In this document: piece after piece, positions 8,602 to 17,412 of the stretch
How positions within the stretch are numbered: the first letter of the stretch is position 1
Layout: every line of letters starts with the position of its first letter
Source of the DNA: Pseudomonas antarctica
GTDB taxonomy: Bacteria > Pseudomonadota > Gammaproteobacteria > Pseudomonadales > Pseudomonadaceae
NCBI RefSeq assembly: GCF_900624995.1
Contig: NZ_UYXQ01000004.1
Span: forward strand, 62,001 to 126,000
Length of the DNA stretch: 64,000 nucleotides
Direction of reading: 5' to 3'
Translations under genes and position numbers: made by a program
Notes under the pieces: model-generated
Databases searched by the model: none
The model's input: only the letters and a program-made list of their open reading frames with translations
What the model was told of the DNA's origin: nothing

Positions 8602-9593
8602 GCGATTTTCCAGCAGCCATGGCACCGACGACCGACAGTCTCCAACACGCCAGTGCGCAGGCACAAGCCCTGCGCGTCGAACTGCGTAAGGCGGTGATTG
8701 GCCAGGACCAGGTGATTGACGACGTACTCACCGCATTGATCGCCGGCGGCCATGTACTGCTCGAAGGCGTGCCGGGGTTGGGCAAGACGTTGCTGGTACG
8801 CGCCTTGGCCCGTTGTTTCGGGGGCGATTTCGCGCGTATCCAATTCACACCGGACCTGATGCCCAGCGATGTCACCGGACACGCCGTGTACGACCTGCAC
8901 ACCGAGCAGTTCAAGCTGCGCAAGGGCCCACTGTTCACTCACTTGTTGCTGGCCGACGAAATCAACCGCGCCCCGGCCAAGACCCAAGCTGCCCTGCTCG
9001 AAGCCATGCAGGAACGCCAGGTCACGCTTGAGGGCGAGGCGCTGCCCATCGGCCAACCGTTCATGGTGCTGGCCACCCAAAACCCGATCGAACAGGAAGG
9101 CACCTATCCCCTGCCCGAGGCCGAATTGGACCGGTTCATGCTCAAGGTGCGCATGGACTACCCAGATGCACAGCAGGAGCTGGATATGGTGCGCGAAGTG
9201 ACCCGTTCATCCAGAGCGGACATGCTCGATGTGCAACCGCTACGCACCGTGCTGCAAGCCCAGGACGTGCTGCAACTGCAGCAGATCGCCAGTGAACTGG
9301 CCTTGGACGAACAAGTGCTCGACTACGCCGTACGCCTGGCACGCGCTACCCGCACCTGGCCTGGGCTGGCCATCGGCGCCGGCCCTCGTGCCTCCATCGC
9401 TCTGGTTCGAGGAGCCCGAGCCCGGGCTTTGTTGCGCGGTGGTGAATTCGTCACCCCGGACGACATCAAGGGCTGCGCGCTGGCGGTGTTGCGTCACCGG
9501 GTGCGAATTGCACCAGAGCTGGACATTGACGGCCTCGAAGTAGACCAGGTGCTCAAGCAGTTGCTGGACCAGATTCCGGCGCCCCGGCAGTGA
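8598..9593 (+). CDS. MoxR-family AAA+ ATPase
   Basis: 331 residues from ATG 8598. Walker A is GVPGLGKT (57-64), Walker B is LLLADE (D120, E121), followed by INRAPAKTQAALLEAMQER; sensor 1 Asn is N162 in ATQNPIEQEGTYPLPEAE. This is a standard MoxR lid-containing ATPase (AAA_3). MoxR proteins act as chaperones, usually for a von Willebrand A-like partner encoded beside them; here the partner candidate is the adjacent DUF58 protein. The start overlaps the DUF4350 gene by 4 bp and DUF58 begins 7 bp downstream. Confidence 0.95.
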   Translation: MSDFPAAMAPTTDSLQHASAQAQALRVELRKAVIGQDQVIDDVLTALIAGGHVLLEGVPGLGKTLLVRALARCFGGDFARIQFTPDLMPSDVTGHAVYDLHTEQFKLRKGPLFTHLLLADEINRAPAKTQAALLEAMQERQVTLEGEALPIGQPFMVLATQNPIEQEGTYPLPEAELDRFMLKVRMDYPDAQQELDMVREVTRSSRADMLDVQPLRTVLQAQDVLQLQQIASELALDEQVLDYAVRLARATRTWPGLAIGAGPRASIALVRGARARALLRGGEFVTPDDIKGCALAVLRHRVRIAPELDIDGLEVDQVLKQLLDQIPAPRQ

Positions 9594-9600
9594 TGCGCCC

Positions 9601-10932
9601 ATGAAGCCGACCCGACTGTTGTTGAGCTGGCTGGGTGCGCTACTGGGCCTGAATATCCTGCTCGGCGTCGCAGCGGCGTTGCAGTTAAAAGTGCCCGACA
9701 CCTTGCATTCGGTGGCCTGGGGCCTGCTGCTGGCGCTGCTGTTACTCATGTTATTGGATGCCGCACGCTTGCGTCGCCGCCCCTCTGTGCACGTGCAGCG
9801 GCAGATGCCCGGCAGCCTGGCGCTCGGACGCTGGGGTGACGTTCGCCTGACCCTGGCCCACACCTACGCACAGCCACTGACCGTGCAGGTGTTCGATCAC
9901 GTCCCAGATGGCCTGAGTCTGGAAAACCTGCCTCAGACCATCGAACTACGCCCTGGTGAACGCAGTGATCTCGGCTATCGACTACGCCCTCTACGCCGCG
10001 GGCACTTCCGTTTCAGCCGCTGTGAAATTCACCTGCCAAGCCCCTTCGGACTGTGGTCGGCACGACGCTTTATCGAGGTTGACGATACGACTCGCGTCTA
10101 CCCGGACTTCGCTCGTTTATACGGTGCCCAGCTGCTGGGTGTGGATAACTGGCTGAGTCAACTGGGCGTGCAACAACGTCAGCGGCGGGGGTTGGGGCTG
10201 GAATTTCATCAACTACGTGAATTTCGCGAAGGCGACAGCCTGCGCCAGATCGACTGGAAGGCCACCGCACGACAACGTACGCCGATCGCCCGGGAATACC
10301 AGGATGAGCGAGACCAGCAAATTGTGTTCATGCTTGATTGCGGCCGACGCATGCGCAGCCAGGATGACGAATTAGCGCATTTTGACCATGCGCTCAACGC
10401 ATGCCTGCTGCTCAGCTACGTTGCGCTGCGCCAGGGCGATGCCGTGGGTCTGTGCACCTTTGCCGGCGACCCGCCGCGTTACCTTGCACCGGTCAAGGGA
10501 AGTGGCCAGCTGAACCTGCTGCTCAATGCTGTGTATGACCTCGATACCACTCGGCGCACCGCCGACTACCAGGCTGCCGCCAGCCAACTGCTGGCTCGGC
10601 AAAAACGTCGGGCCCTGGTGATTGTGGTCACTAATCTGCGGGATGAGGACGATGAAGCACTGGTGACGGCCGTCAAGCGTATGAGTCGACAGCACCGGGT
10701 ACTGGTGGCCAGCCTGCGCGAAGAGGTTCTCGACCAACTGCGCCAAGCCCCCGTACAAACCTTGCCCGACGCTCTGGTTTATAGCGGTACGGTGAACTAC
10801 CTCAATACTCGAAATGAACTCCACGAGCGCCTGAGCGCGCAGGGGTTGTCCGTATTGGATACGTCGCCGTCGCAGTTGGGAGCCGCCTTGGTTACGCGCT
10901 ATTTGAGCTGGAAGAAAGCCGGCGTTTTCTGA
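9601..10932 (+). CDS. DUF58 domain protein (VWA-like partner of MoxR)
   Basis: 443 residues. Two N-terminal membrane helices (about 8-27 and 36-55) are followed by a beta-rich segment (70-190), then the DUF58 core with EGDSLRQIDWKATARQRTP, and a VWA-like domain to the C-terminus. The expected MIDAS motif (DxSxS) is degenerate: FMLDCGRRM, with D246 followed by C, G, R, R. It is the last gene of the six-gene run; an imperfect hairpin follows (10979-10999). Likely the client of the MoxR ATPase, anchored in the inner membrane. Confidence 0.92.
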   Translation: MKPTRLLLSWLGALLGLNILLGVAAALQLKVPDTLHSVAWGLLLALLLLMLLDAARLRRRPSVHVQRQMPGSLALGRWGDVRLTLAHTYAQPLTVQVFDHVPDGLSLENLPQTIELRPGERSDLGYRLRPLRRGHFRFSRCEIHLPSPFGLWSARRFIEVDDTTRVYPDFARLYGAQLLGVDNWLSQLGVQQRQRRGLGLEFHQLREFREGDSLRQIDWKATARQRTPIAREYQDERDQQIVFMLDCGRRMRSQDDELAHFDHALNACLLLSYVALRQGDAVGLCTFAGDPPRYLAPVKGSGQLNLLLNAVYDLDTTRRTADYQAAASQLLARQKRRALVIVVTNLRDEDDEALVTAVKRMSRQHRVLVASLREEVLDQLRQAPVQTLPDALVYSGTVNYLNTRNELHERLSAQGLSVLDTSPSQLGAALVTRYLSWKKAGVF

Positions 10933-11020
10933 AACAAACGCTCTGGCAAAAGGGCTCTAAAAACGAATGTACGACCGAGTTCGGGTAACAACCCCGAACC
11001 GAGCCGACACTGCACAGCGT

Positions 11021-11380
11021 TTAGGCGGATGCCTGTAATGGATCGAAACTGAAGTAATTCAACAGGGCCGTGATCAGTTGCCCGTACTCTTCGCCGGCCT
11101 GAATCACATTGAACCCGGAGTCATAATGCTGAGGGTTGATATCCTCACGGCTCCACAAACAGGTCGCTGTGAGGTCAATAGTTTGGAGCTCGCCGTCCGG
11201 CCCAGGAATTTTCAGGCGCAACTCGAAGTCCACGTCGACCATCAAAGGCAACTGGCTGATCAACATCAGCCCGCCCGCGGAAACATTGCCCAGAAAGCCA
11301 ATAGGTTTGTCGGTAAGGCGATTGAACACCTGCAGGAAGCAATGTAATTGGTGCCGTTCGATCCGTCGGTGGGTAAACAT
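11021..11380 (-). CDS. PilZ domain protein (putative c-di-GMP receptor)
   Basis: 119 residues from ATG 11380 (MFTHRRIERHQLHCF). The start is chosen because the PilZ signature begins at once; the frame stays open further upstream but without family-like sequence. Both c-di-GMP binding elements are intact: R5xxxR9 and N32xSxxG37 (GNVSAGG). Essentially the whole protein is one PilZ domain, so it probably relays c-di-GMP to a partner rather than having its own output. It converges on the DUF58 gene; the small lipoprotein gene is 222 bp upstream on the same strand. Confidence 0.87.
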   Translation of the reverse strand: MFTHRRIERHQLHCFLQVFNRLTDKPIGFLGNVSAGGLMLISQLPLMVDVDFELRLKIPGPDGELQTIDLTATCLWSREDINPQHYDSGFNVIQAGEEYGQLITALLNYFSFDPLQASA

Positions 11381-11602
11381 GTGAGATTGCCATCCAATGG
11401 CCATGCTTTGGCCGTGCCAGTGATTCGGAACAAGCCAATGGCTCGCTCTCCCTGGATCTCGGTGTGACGGTACATCGCTATAGTCACTCGTACAGCTGCC
11501 GAATCCGGGCCTCGCATTCGTTCGAATAGAAACTTGTACAAACGAACATCCAAAGGATAGTCCAAGACTGGCGACCGGCCAGCTATAACATGACAAATTT
11601 CA

Positions 11603-11977
11603 TTACAAAGACGCTGGACGTGGCTGTGCAGCACTGGCGCCGGGGTAATGCCCCAACTGATGCAGGGTGTCGAGCCGGGCGCGAGCGCGGTATGCGTACT
11701 CGCTTGTTGGGTATTGGCTGATGATGAACTGATAGGTTTGTACGGCATCAACGAACAATTTCTGCCGTTCCAGGCATTGGCCGCGCAACATCGACACCTC
11801 CGGTTGCACATATCGACGAGTGCGGCTCTCGCGGTCGACCTGGGACAACTCCAAGGTGACGCGCTCGCAATCACCCACCCCATAGGCGCGGTAAGCGTTG
11901 TTCAAATGGTGGTCCATTGACCAGCGGGTACAGCCGACAACACTGACGGCCAAGGCAGCAACGAGCAAAATTCGCAT
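11603..11977 (-). CDS. Small lipoprotein with TPR-like repeats
   Basis: 124 residues with a lipoprotein signal peptide ending VSVVGC (C16). The mature part has tandem helical pairs (LNNAYRAYGVGDCERV and KLFVDAVQTYQFIISQYP) resembling Sel1/TPR or YbgF/BamD-type repeats, suggesting a scaffold at the outer or inner membrane. The residue after Cys is Thr, favouring outer-membrane sorting under the +2 rule. Divergent from pykA. No specific function known. Confidence 0.75.
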   Translation of the reverse strand: MRILLVAALAVSVVGCTRWSMDHHLNNAYRAYGVGDCERVTLELSQVDRESRTRRYVQPEVSMLRGQCLERQKLFVDAVQTYQFIISQYPTSEYAYRARARLDTLHQLGHYPGASAAQPRPASL

Positions 11978-12152
11978 GAGGGTTCTCCTGTCTTGAGCAG
12001 TGTATCGACCCCTCGTCGAAAATCTTCAAGGATGTTCGTCTATTCAACCGCAGCAAAAACAAGCCAATCGTCGATAAGTAGTGCAAACGAACAATGACTA
12101 CAACGAAAGAGCATAGTAGCCTTCTCCAGCGCTTGAACTCAGGAGTCTGTGC

Positions 12153-13604
12153 ATGTCCGTCCGTCGTACCAAAATCGTCGCCACCCTTGGCCCGGCCAGC
12201 AACTCGCCGGAAGTCCTCGAACAGCTGATTCTGGCTGGTTTGGACGTTGCCCGTCTGAACTTCTCCCACGGCACCCCCGACGAGCACAAGGCTCGAGCCA
12301 AGCTGGTGCGTGACCTGGCCGCCAAGCACGGCCGCTTCGTGGCACTGCTGGGTGACCTGCAAGGCCCGAAAATCCGTATCGCCAAATTCGCCAACAAGCG
12401 GATCGAGCTGAAGATCGGTGACACGTTCACCTTCTCCACCAGCCATTCGCTGACCGAAGGAAATCAGCAAGTCGTGGGTATCGATTACCCGGACCTGGTA
12501 AAAGACTGCGGCGTCGGCGATGAGCTGCTGCTCGATGACGGCCGCGTGGTCATGCGCGTCGACACCGCCACCCCGACGGAGCTGAACTGCACCGTGATCA
12601 TCGGTGGCCCGCTGTCCGACCACAAAGGCATCAACCGTCGCGGTGGCGGCCTGACGGCACCGGCCCTGACTGAAAAAGACAAAGCCGACATCAAGCTCGC
12701 CGCCGAAATGGAAGTGGACTACCTCGCCGTGTCCTTCCCGCGCGACGCTGCCGACATGGAATACGCCCGTAAACTGCGCGACGAAGCCGGTGGCACCGCC
12801 TGGCTGGTGGCGAAGATCGAACGTGCCGAAGCCGTGGCCAATGACGAAACCCTCGACGGCCTGATCAAGGCTTCCGACGCCGTGATGGTTGCCCGTGGCG
12901 ACCTGGGCGTGGAAATCGGTGACGCCGAGCTGATCGGTATCCAGAAGAAGATCATCCTGCACGCACGCCGTCACAACAAAGCGGTCATCGTGGCGACCCA
13001 GATGATGGAGTCGATGATCCAGAACCCGATGCCGACCCGCGCTGAAGTGTCCGACGTGGCCAACGCCGTGCTCGACTACACCGACGCCGTGATGCTTTCG
13101 GCTGAAAGTGCTGCCGGTCCTTACCCGCTGGAAGCCGTTCAGGCCATGGCGCGTATCTGCGTCGGTGCCGAAAAGCACCCGACCAGCAAGACCTCCAGCC
13201 ACCGCATCGGCAAAGTGTTCGAAAGCTGCGACCAGAGCATTGCGCTGGCGGCCATGTACACCGCCAACCACTTCCCGGGCGTCAAAGCGATCATCGCCCT
13301 GACCGAAAGTGGCTACACGCCGTTGATCATGTCGCGTATCCGTTCTTCGGTGCCGATCTACGCGTTCTCCCCGCACCGCGAAACCCAGGCCCGCGCGGCC
13401 ATGTTCCGTGGCGTGTACACCGTACCCTTCGACCCGGCTTCGCTGCCGCCGCATGAAGTCAGCCAAGCTGCCATCGACGAGCTGATCAAGCGCGGCGTGG
13501 TGGAAAAAGGCGACTGGGTCATCCTGACCAAGGGCGACAGCTACCACACCATCGGTGGCACCAACGGCATGAAGATCCTGCACGTTGGCGACCCAATGGT
13601 CTGA
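12153..13604 (+). CDS. pykA: Pyruvate kinase (PykA type)
   Basis: Final glycolytic / Entner-Doudoroff step: PEP + ADP to pyruvate + ATP. The 483-residue length and the sequence around LGDLQGPKIRIAKF fit the type II PykA enzyme of pseudomonads. Visible elements: N-terminal TKIVATLGPAS, the lysine motif AKIERAEAV, the metal-binding MVARGDLGVE and the signature MMESMIQNPMPTRAEVSDVA. AGGAG upstream supports the ATG. No TTGT-N7-ACAA HexR operator was found in the 150 bp upstream, unlike gap/edd. A strong terminator follows. Confidence 0.95.
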   Translation: MSVRRTKIVATLGPASNSPEVLEQLILAGLDVARLNFSHGTPDEHKARAKLVRDLAAKHGRFVALLGDLQGPKIRIAKFANKRIELKIGDTFTFSTSHSLTEGNQQVVGIDYPDLVKDCGVGDELLLDDGRVVMRVDTATPTELNCTVIIGGPLSDHKGINRRGGGLTAPALTEKDKADIKLAAEMEVDYLAVSFPRDAADMEYARKLRDEAGGTAWLVAKIERAEAVANDETLDGLIKASDAVMVARGDLGVEIGDAELIGIQKKIILHARRHNKAVIVATQMMESMIQNPMPTRAEVSDVANAVLDYTDAVMLSAESAAGPYPLEAVQAMARICVGAEKHPTSKTSSHRIGKVFESCDQSIALAAMYTANHFPGVKAIIALTESGYTPLIMSRIRSSVPIYAFSPHRETQARAAMFRGVYTVPFDPASLPPHEVSQAAIDELIKRGVVEKGDWVILTKGDSYHTIGGTNGMKILHVGDPMV

Positions 13605-13621
13605 GTGGCACGCTGAAACAC

Positions 13622-13654
13622 AAAAGCCCCGCCATGTGAATGGCGGGGCTTTTT
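13622..13654 (+). terminator. pykA rho-independent terminator
   Basis: Stem AAAAGCCCCGCCAT (13622-13635) pairs with ATGGCGGGGCTTTT (13640-13653) around a GTGA loop, followed by T. It lies 17 bases after the stop. Confidence 0.9.
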
Positions 13655-13693
13655 GCATTTCAATGCTAGCGGTTGTGTTGGCCTCAATGGCCT

Positions 13694-13778
13694 CTTCGCG
13701 AGCAAGCCCGCTCCTACATTTGACCGCGTACATCCTGAACAAACACGGTGGAATGTGGGAGCGGGCTTGCTCGCGAAG
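13694..13778. repeat. Paired inverted REP-like element (group A)
   Basis: CTTCGCGAGCAAGCCCGCTC at 13694 is followed 30 bp later by its inverted partner (GAGCGGGCTTGCTCGCGAAG, to 13778), forming a long imperfect hairpin between the pykA terminator and the convergent crotonase gene. The same core recurs at 44809 and 60326. Confidence 0.85.
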
Positions 13779-13801
13779 ACGTCCGAACAATCAACAAAAA
13801 A

Positions 13802-14551
13802 CTATCGCCTGGTGATAAATCCCGACAACGCCGCAATCGCCTCCGGTGATTTCAGGCGCTGGACAAACAAGGCGCCCTCCTCCTCAATCACCCGCCGCAG
13901 CTGCTCCCGATCGACACTCTTCATCAATTGCTTGGTCACCTGCACCGCCCCGGGCGCCAGTGTTTCAAAACGCTCAGCCACTTCCCGTGCCTTGGCCAAC
14001 GCCGCCTCACCATTGCCCAACGCCTCAGTGGCAATGCCCCACGCTGCCGCCTGCTCACCGGTAAAGCCCTCTCCTAACAGCAACAACTCAGCGGCTTTGG
14101 CATGCCCCAATAAACGCGGCAGGATCAGGCTGGAACCAAACTCCGGACACAGCCCCAAGTTGACGAATGGCATGCGCAAGCGCGCATCGCGGCTAACATA
14201 GACCAGGTCGCAATGCACCAGCAGCGTCGTACCAATGCCCACCGCCGCGCCAGCCACAGCGGCAATCACCGGTTTGCGGCAATTGAGCAGGCTTTTCATA
14301 AAGTGAAACGGTGGGCTGTCGAGGTCGCTGGGCGGTTGTTCGAGAAAATCGCCGATATCATTGCCGGCGGTAAAACACTCACTGCTGCCCTGAATCAGCA
14401 CGGCGCGGATATCTACATCCGCATCGGCCTGCTCCAACGCTTCGGCCATTTGGGTGTACATGGCGCGAGTCAGGGCGTTTTTCTTGTCGGGGCGGTTGAG
14501 CTGCAAGGTCAGCAGCCCGCGTTCGCGTTGCAGCACAATAGCGTCGGTCAT
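13802..14551 (-). CDS. Enoyl-CoA hydratase/isomerase family protein (crotonase fold)
   Basis: 249 residues. The oxyanion-hole regions are visible (ECFTAGNDIGDF and AAVAGAAVGIGTTL). The usual first hydratase glutamate position is replaced within RMPFVNLGLCPEFGSS, while E137 sits in the P-E-x-x-S-S context seen in delta3,delta2-enoyl-CoA isomerases of the Eci1/PECI type, so isomerase activity is at least as likely as hydratase. It is 30 bp downstream of the ferredoxin-type reductase gene on the same strand. Substrate unknown. Confidence 0.85.
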   Translation of the reverse strand: MTDAIVLQRERGLLTLQLNRPDKKNALTRAMYTQMAEALEQADADVDIRAVLIQGSSECFTAGNDIGDFLEQPPSDLDSPPFHFMKSLLNCRKPVIAAVAGAAVGIGTTLLVHCDLVYVSRDARLRMPFVNLGLCPEFGSSLILPRLLGHAKAAELLLLGEGFTGEQAAAWGIATEALGNGEAALAKAREVAERFETLAPGAVQVTKQLMKSVDREQLRRVIEEEGALFVQRLKSPEAIAALSGFITRR

Positions 14552-14581
14552 GGTGAATCTCGCGGCTGTAGAGTTCAGCGC

Positions 14582-15514
14582 TCAACCACGGGGCAGGAAC
14601 ACATCGGCCAGCAGTTGATTACGCGGCAATCCCGCCAGGAACAAGCGTTTGGAAAACGCTTCGACGCTGGTAGGGTGCCCGCAGAGTAAGGCCAGAGTTT
14701 GCCGCGAAACAAGCCGCAGTTGCGCCAATGCCTGGGTCAACTCAGCCGCCGTCCACAGCTCCACGGTCAGGTTCGGATGCTGCGCAGCCAACTGCGCCAA
14801 GGGCTCGGCCAGGTAATGCGCGTCGGCATCGTGAGCCAGGTGAATCACCCGAATAGCACCCTGGTGATCCTGGCGCAACGCCTCGCGCAGCACGCCCCAT
14901 AACGGCCCAAGACCCGTACCCGACGCCAGTAGCCATAGCGGCCGCGCTTGCCAGTCGAGGTCGTATTGCAACGCCCCGCCTCGCAATTCGCCCAGGCGCA
15001 GGCCGTCTCCCACGTGCAACTGTCGGGCAATATCACTGAACTCACCGGGTTGGCGGCAATCGAGGTGAAACTCCAGAAACGGATCTTCCTGGGGCAGACT
15101 CGCCAGCGAATAGGGCCGCGCCACCTGGCCCGCCCACAGCACCAGATGCTGCCCAGCGCGATAACGCACACCACGCTCCGGTTCAAGACGCAGGCGCAGC
15201 ACATTCACACTCAACCAGTCGGCGCCCACCACCGTGGCCGGCAAACCGTCACGCAGCGGGTCGAACGTTTCGACCTGCACATCCCCGCGTACCTGGCACT
15301 GGCAAGCCAGGCGCCAGCCGTCCTGACGTTGCGCCGGGCTCAGGGCGTCGGGTTGCTTGTCCTCGACCTCACCTCGGCAACGCACCAGGCACGCATGGCA
15401 ACTGCCCGCCCGGCAACTGTAAGGCACGGCCACACCCGCCCGATTCAGGGCATCGAGCAAGTTGCTGCCGGTGGCTACCGACCAGTGGCGTTCGCCGACG
15501 TGCAGTTCAGGCAT
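14582..15514 (-). CDS. 2Fe-2S ferredoxin-NAD(P)H/FAD oxidoreductase
   Basis: 310 residues from ATG 15514; a TTG at 15526 would add four residues. The N-terminal plant-type ferredoxin domain carries the cluster cysteines C34, C39, C42 and C71 (SCRAGSCHAC and ACQC). An FAD-binding barrel (RPYSLAS) and NAD(P)H-binding domain (LASGTGLGPLWG) follow. This is the CDP-6-deoxyglucoseen reductase / oxygenase-reductase architecture. No terminal oxygenase is adjacent, so the electron acceptor is unknown. It forms a two-gene unit with the crotonase gene and is divergent from the fumarase gene. Confidence 0.9.
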   Translation of the reverse strand: MPELHVGERHWSVATGSNLLDALNRAGVAVPYSCRAGSCHACLVRCRGEVEDKQPDALSPAQRQDGWRLACQCQVRGDVQVETFDPLRDGLPATVVGADWLSVNVLRLRLEPERGVRYRAGQHLVLWAGQVARPYSLASLPQEDPFLEFHLDCRQPGEFSDIARQLHVGDGLRLGELRGGALQYDLDWQARPLWLLASGTGLGPLWGVLREALRQDHQGAIRVIHLAHDADAHYLAEPLAQLAAQHPNLTVELWTAAELTQALAQLRLVSRQTLALLCGHPTSVEAFSKRLFLAGLPRNQLLADVFLPRG

Positions 15515-15733
15515 ATAAGGTCTCAATCAGAAAGGCTGCGTACAGGGAATCATGCCCGACAGCGTTTGACCATAGTCGGGTGTATCAGCCACCGCGTCGG
15601 GTTATACTGCCGCGCCTTTTTAGCGTCGCGCCTGCACCATACGGCGTGCCTTGGAAAGGTGGACTCAGCCGACCGATGCACCCCACTGAGCCACCTTTAA
15701 TGAATGTTCCCGTCTTATAGAGGAGCGCGACTC

Positions 15734-17257
15734 ATGACCGTGATCAAGCAAGACGACCTGATTCAGAGCGTTGCCGACGCCCTGCAATTCATTTCCTACT
15801 ACCACCCCGTTGACTTCATCCAAGCGATGCACGAAGCCTACCTGCGCGAAGAATCGCCAGCAGCCCGTGACTCCATCGCGCAGATCCTGATCAACTCGCG
15901 CATGTGCGCCACCGGCCATCGCCCGATCTGTCAGGACACCGGTATCGTTACCGTGTTCGTGCGTGTGGGCATGGATGTACGCTGGGACGGCGCCACCATG
16001 AGCCTGGATGACATGATCAACCAGGGCGTGCGCCAGGCTTACAATCTGCCGGAAAACGTCCTGCGTGCATCGATTCTCGCCGACCCTGCAGGCGCGCGTA
16101 AAAACACCAAGGACAACACCCCGGCCGTGATCCACTACTCCATCGTTGCGGGTAACACCGTGGAAGTGGACGTGGCGGCCAAGGGCGGCGGCTCCGAGAA
16201 CAAGTCGAAAATGGCCATGCTCAACCCGTCCGACTCGATCGTCGACTGGGTGCTCAAGACGGTTCCGACCATGGGCGCTGGCTGGTGCCCACCGGGCATG
16301 CTCGGCATCGGCATCGGCGGCACCGCCGAGAAAGCCGCCGTGATGGCCAAGGAAGTGTTGATGGAGTCCATCGACATCCACGAGCTGAAAAAGCGTGGCC
16401 CTTCCAACCGCATCGAAGAGATGCGCCTGGAGCTGTTCGAGAAGGTCAACAGACTGGGCATCGGCGCCCAGGGCCTGGGTGGCCTGACCACCGTGCTCGA
16501 CGTGAAGATCATGGACTACCCAACCCACGCCGCCTCGCTGCCGGTGTGCATGATCCCCAACTGCGCCGCCACCCGTCACGCACACTTCGTGCTCGACGGT
16601 TCGGGCCCGGCGTCGCTGCAAGCGCCACCGTTGGACGCCTACCCGGAGATCGTCTGGGAAGCCGGCCCGTCGGCCCGTCGCGTCAACCTCGACACCCTGA
16701 CCCCGGAAGACGTGCAGAGCTGGAAGCCGGGCGAAACCGTATTGCTTAACGGCAAGATGCTCACCGGCCGCGATGCTGCGCACAAGCGCATGGTCGAGAT
16801 GCTGAACAAGGGTGAAACCTTGCCGGTGGACCTCAAAGGGCGCTTCATCTACTACGTCGGCCCGGTTGATCCGGTGCGCGAAGAAGTGGTTGGCCCGGCT
16901 GGCCCGACCACCGCCACGCGGATGGACAAGTTCACCCGTCAGATCCTCGAGCAAACCGGCCTGTTGGGCATGATCGGTAAATCCGAGCGCGGCCCGACTG
17001 CGATCGAAGCGATCAAAGACCACAAAGCCGTGTACCTGATGGCCGTGGGCGGCGCCGCTTACCTGGTGGCGCAAGCCATCAAGAAGTCGCGCGTTGTCGC
17101 GTTCGCCGAACTGGGTATGGAAGCAATCTACGAGTTCGACGTGAAAGACATGCCGGTCACCGTTGCGGTGGACAGCAAGGGCGAATCCGTCCACATCACC
17201 GGTCCTGCCATCTGGCAGAAAAAGATCAGTGAAAGCCTGGCGGTAGAAGTGCAGTAA
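15734..17257 (+). CDS. Class I fumarate hydratase (iron-sulfur)
   Basis: Interconverts fumarate and malate in the TCA cycle. 507 residues from ATG 15734, which has AGGAG at good spacing; the frame opens at 15704 but the family starts here. It has both halves of the two-domain FumA/FumB type. Probable [4Fe-4S] ligands are C66 (RPICQDTG), C185 (GAGWCPPG) and C277 (PNCAATRH), matching the spacing of the E. coli FumA cysteines. A TATACT box at 15603 may belong to its promoter. A strong terminator follows. Its cluster makes it oxidant-sensitive, unlike class II FumC. Confidence 0.93.
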   Translation: MTVIKQDDLIQSVADALQFISYYHPVDFIQAMHEAYLREESPAARDSIAQILINSRMCATGHRPICQDTGIVTVFVRVGMDVRWDGATMSLDDMINQGVRQAYNLPENVLRASILADPAGARKNTKDNTPAVIHYSIVAGNTVEVDVAAKGGGSENKSKMAMLNPSDSIVDWVLKTVPTMGAGWCPPGMLGIGIGGTAEKAAVMAKEVLMESIDIHELKKRGPSNRIEEMRLELFEKVNRLGIGAQGLGGLTTVLDVKIMDYPTHAASLPVCMIPNCAATRHAHFVLDGSGPASLQAPPLDAYPEIVWEAGPSARRVNLDTLTPEDVQSWKPGETVLLNGKMLTGRDAAHKRMVEMLNKGETLPVDLKGRFIYYVGPVDPVREEVVGPAGPTTATRMDKFTRQILEQTGLLGMIGKSERGPTAIEAIKDHKAVYLMAVGGAAYLVAQAIKKSRVVAFAELGMEAIYEFDVKDMPVTVAVDSKGESVHITGPAIWQKKISESLAVEVQ

Positions 17258-17275
17258 GCACCTCACTGCAAGGAT

Positions 17276-17312
17276 AAAGGCGACTGCGGCTTCTGGCCCA
17301 GTCGCCTTTTTT
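17276..17312 (+). terminator. Fumarase gene terminator
   Basis: AAAGGCGACTG (17276-17286) pairs with CAGTCGCCTTT (17299-17309) and continues into a T-run. Confidence 0.9.
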
Positions 17313-17412
17313 ATGGCCTGCCGATTGCCACAAAAAGCCCGGTTGCCAGGCCACAAGATCCAAGCAGTGCATGCTATGGTGCTCACCCCTCACCGTGCCT
17401 GTTCATCACCGT

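Noticed and set aside
10979..10999. Hairpin GTTCGGG/CCCGAAC after the DUF58 gene as a terminator
   Set aside because: A 7-bp stem without any T-run; too weak to call, though transcription may end nearby.
11871..13790. 639-codon open frame antisense to pykA
   Set aside because: Arises from the strong codon bias of pykA on the other strand; composition is low-complexity His/Arg/Val-rich.
15566..15608. TTGACC...TATACT as the fumarase promoter
   Set aside because: The two hexamers are about 31 bases apart, far beyond 16-18; TATACT may be a -10 but without this -35.
15665..17386. 573-codon open frame antisense to the fumarase gene
   Set aside because: Spans the terminator and both intergenic flanks of a well supported gene; His/Val/Asp-rich antisense composition.
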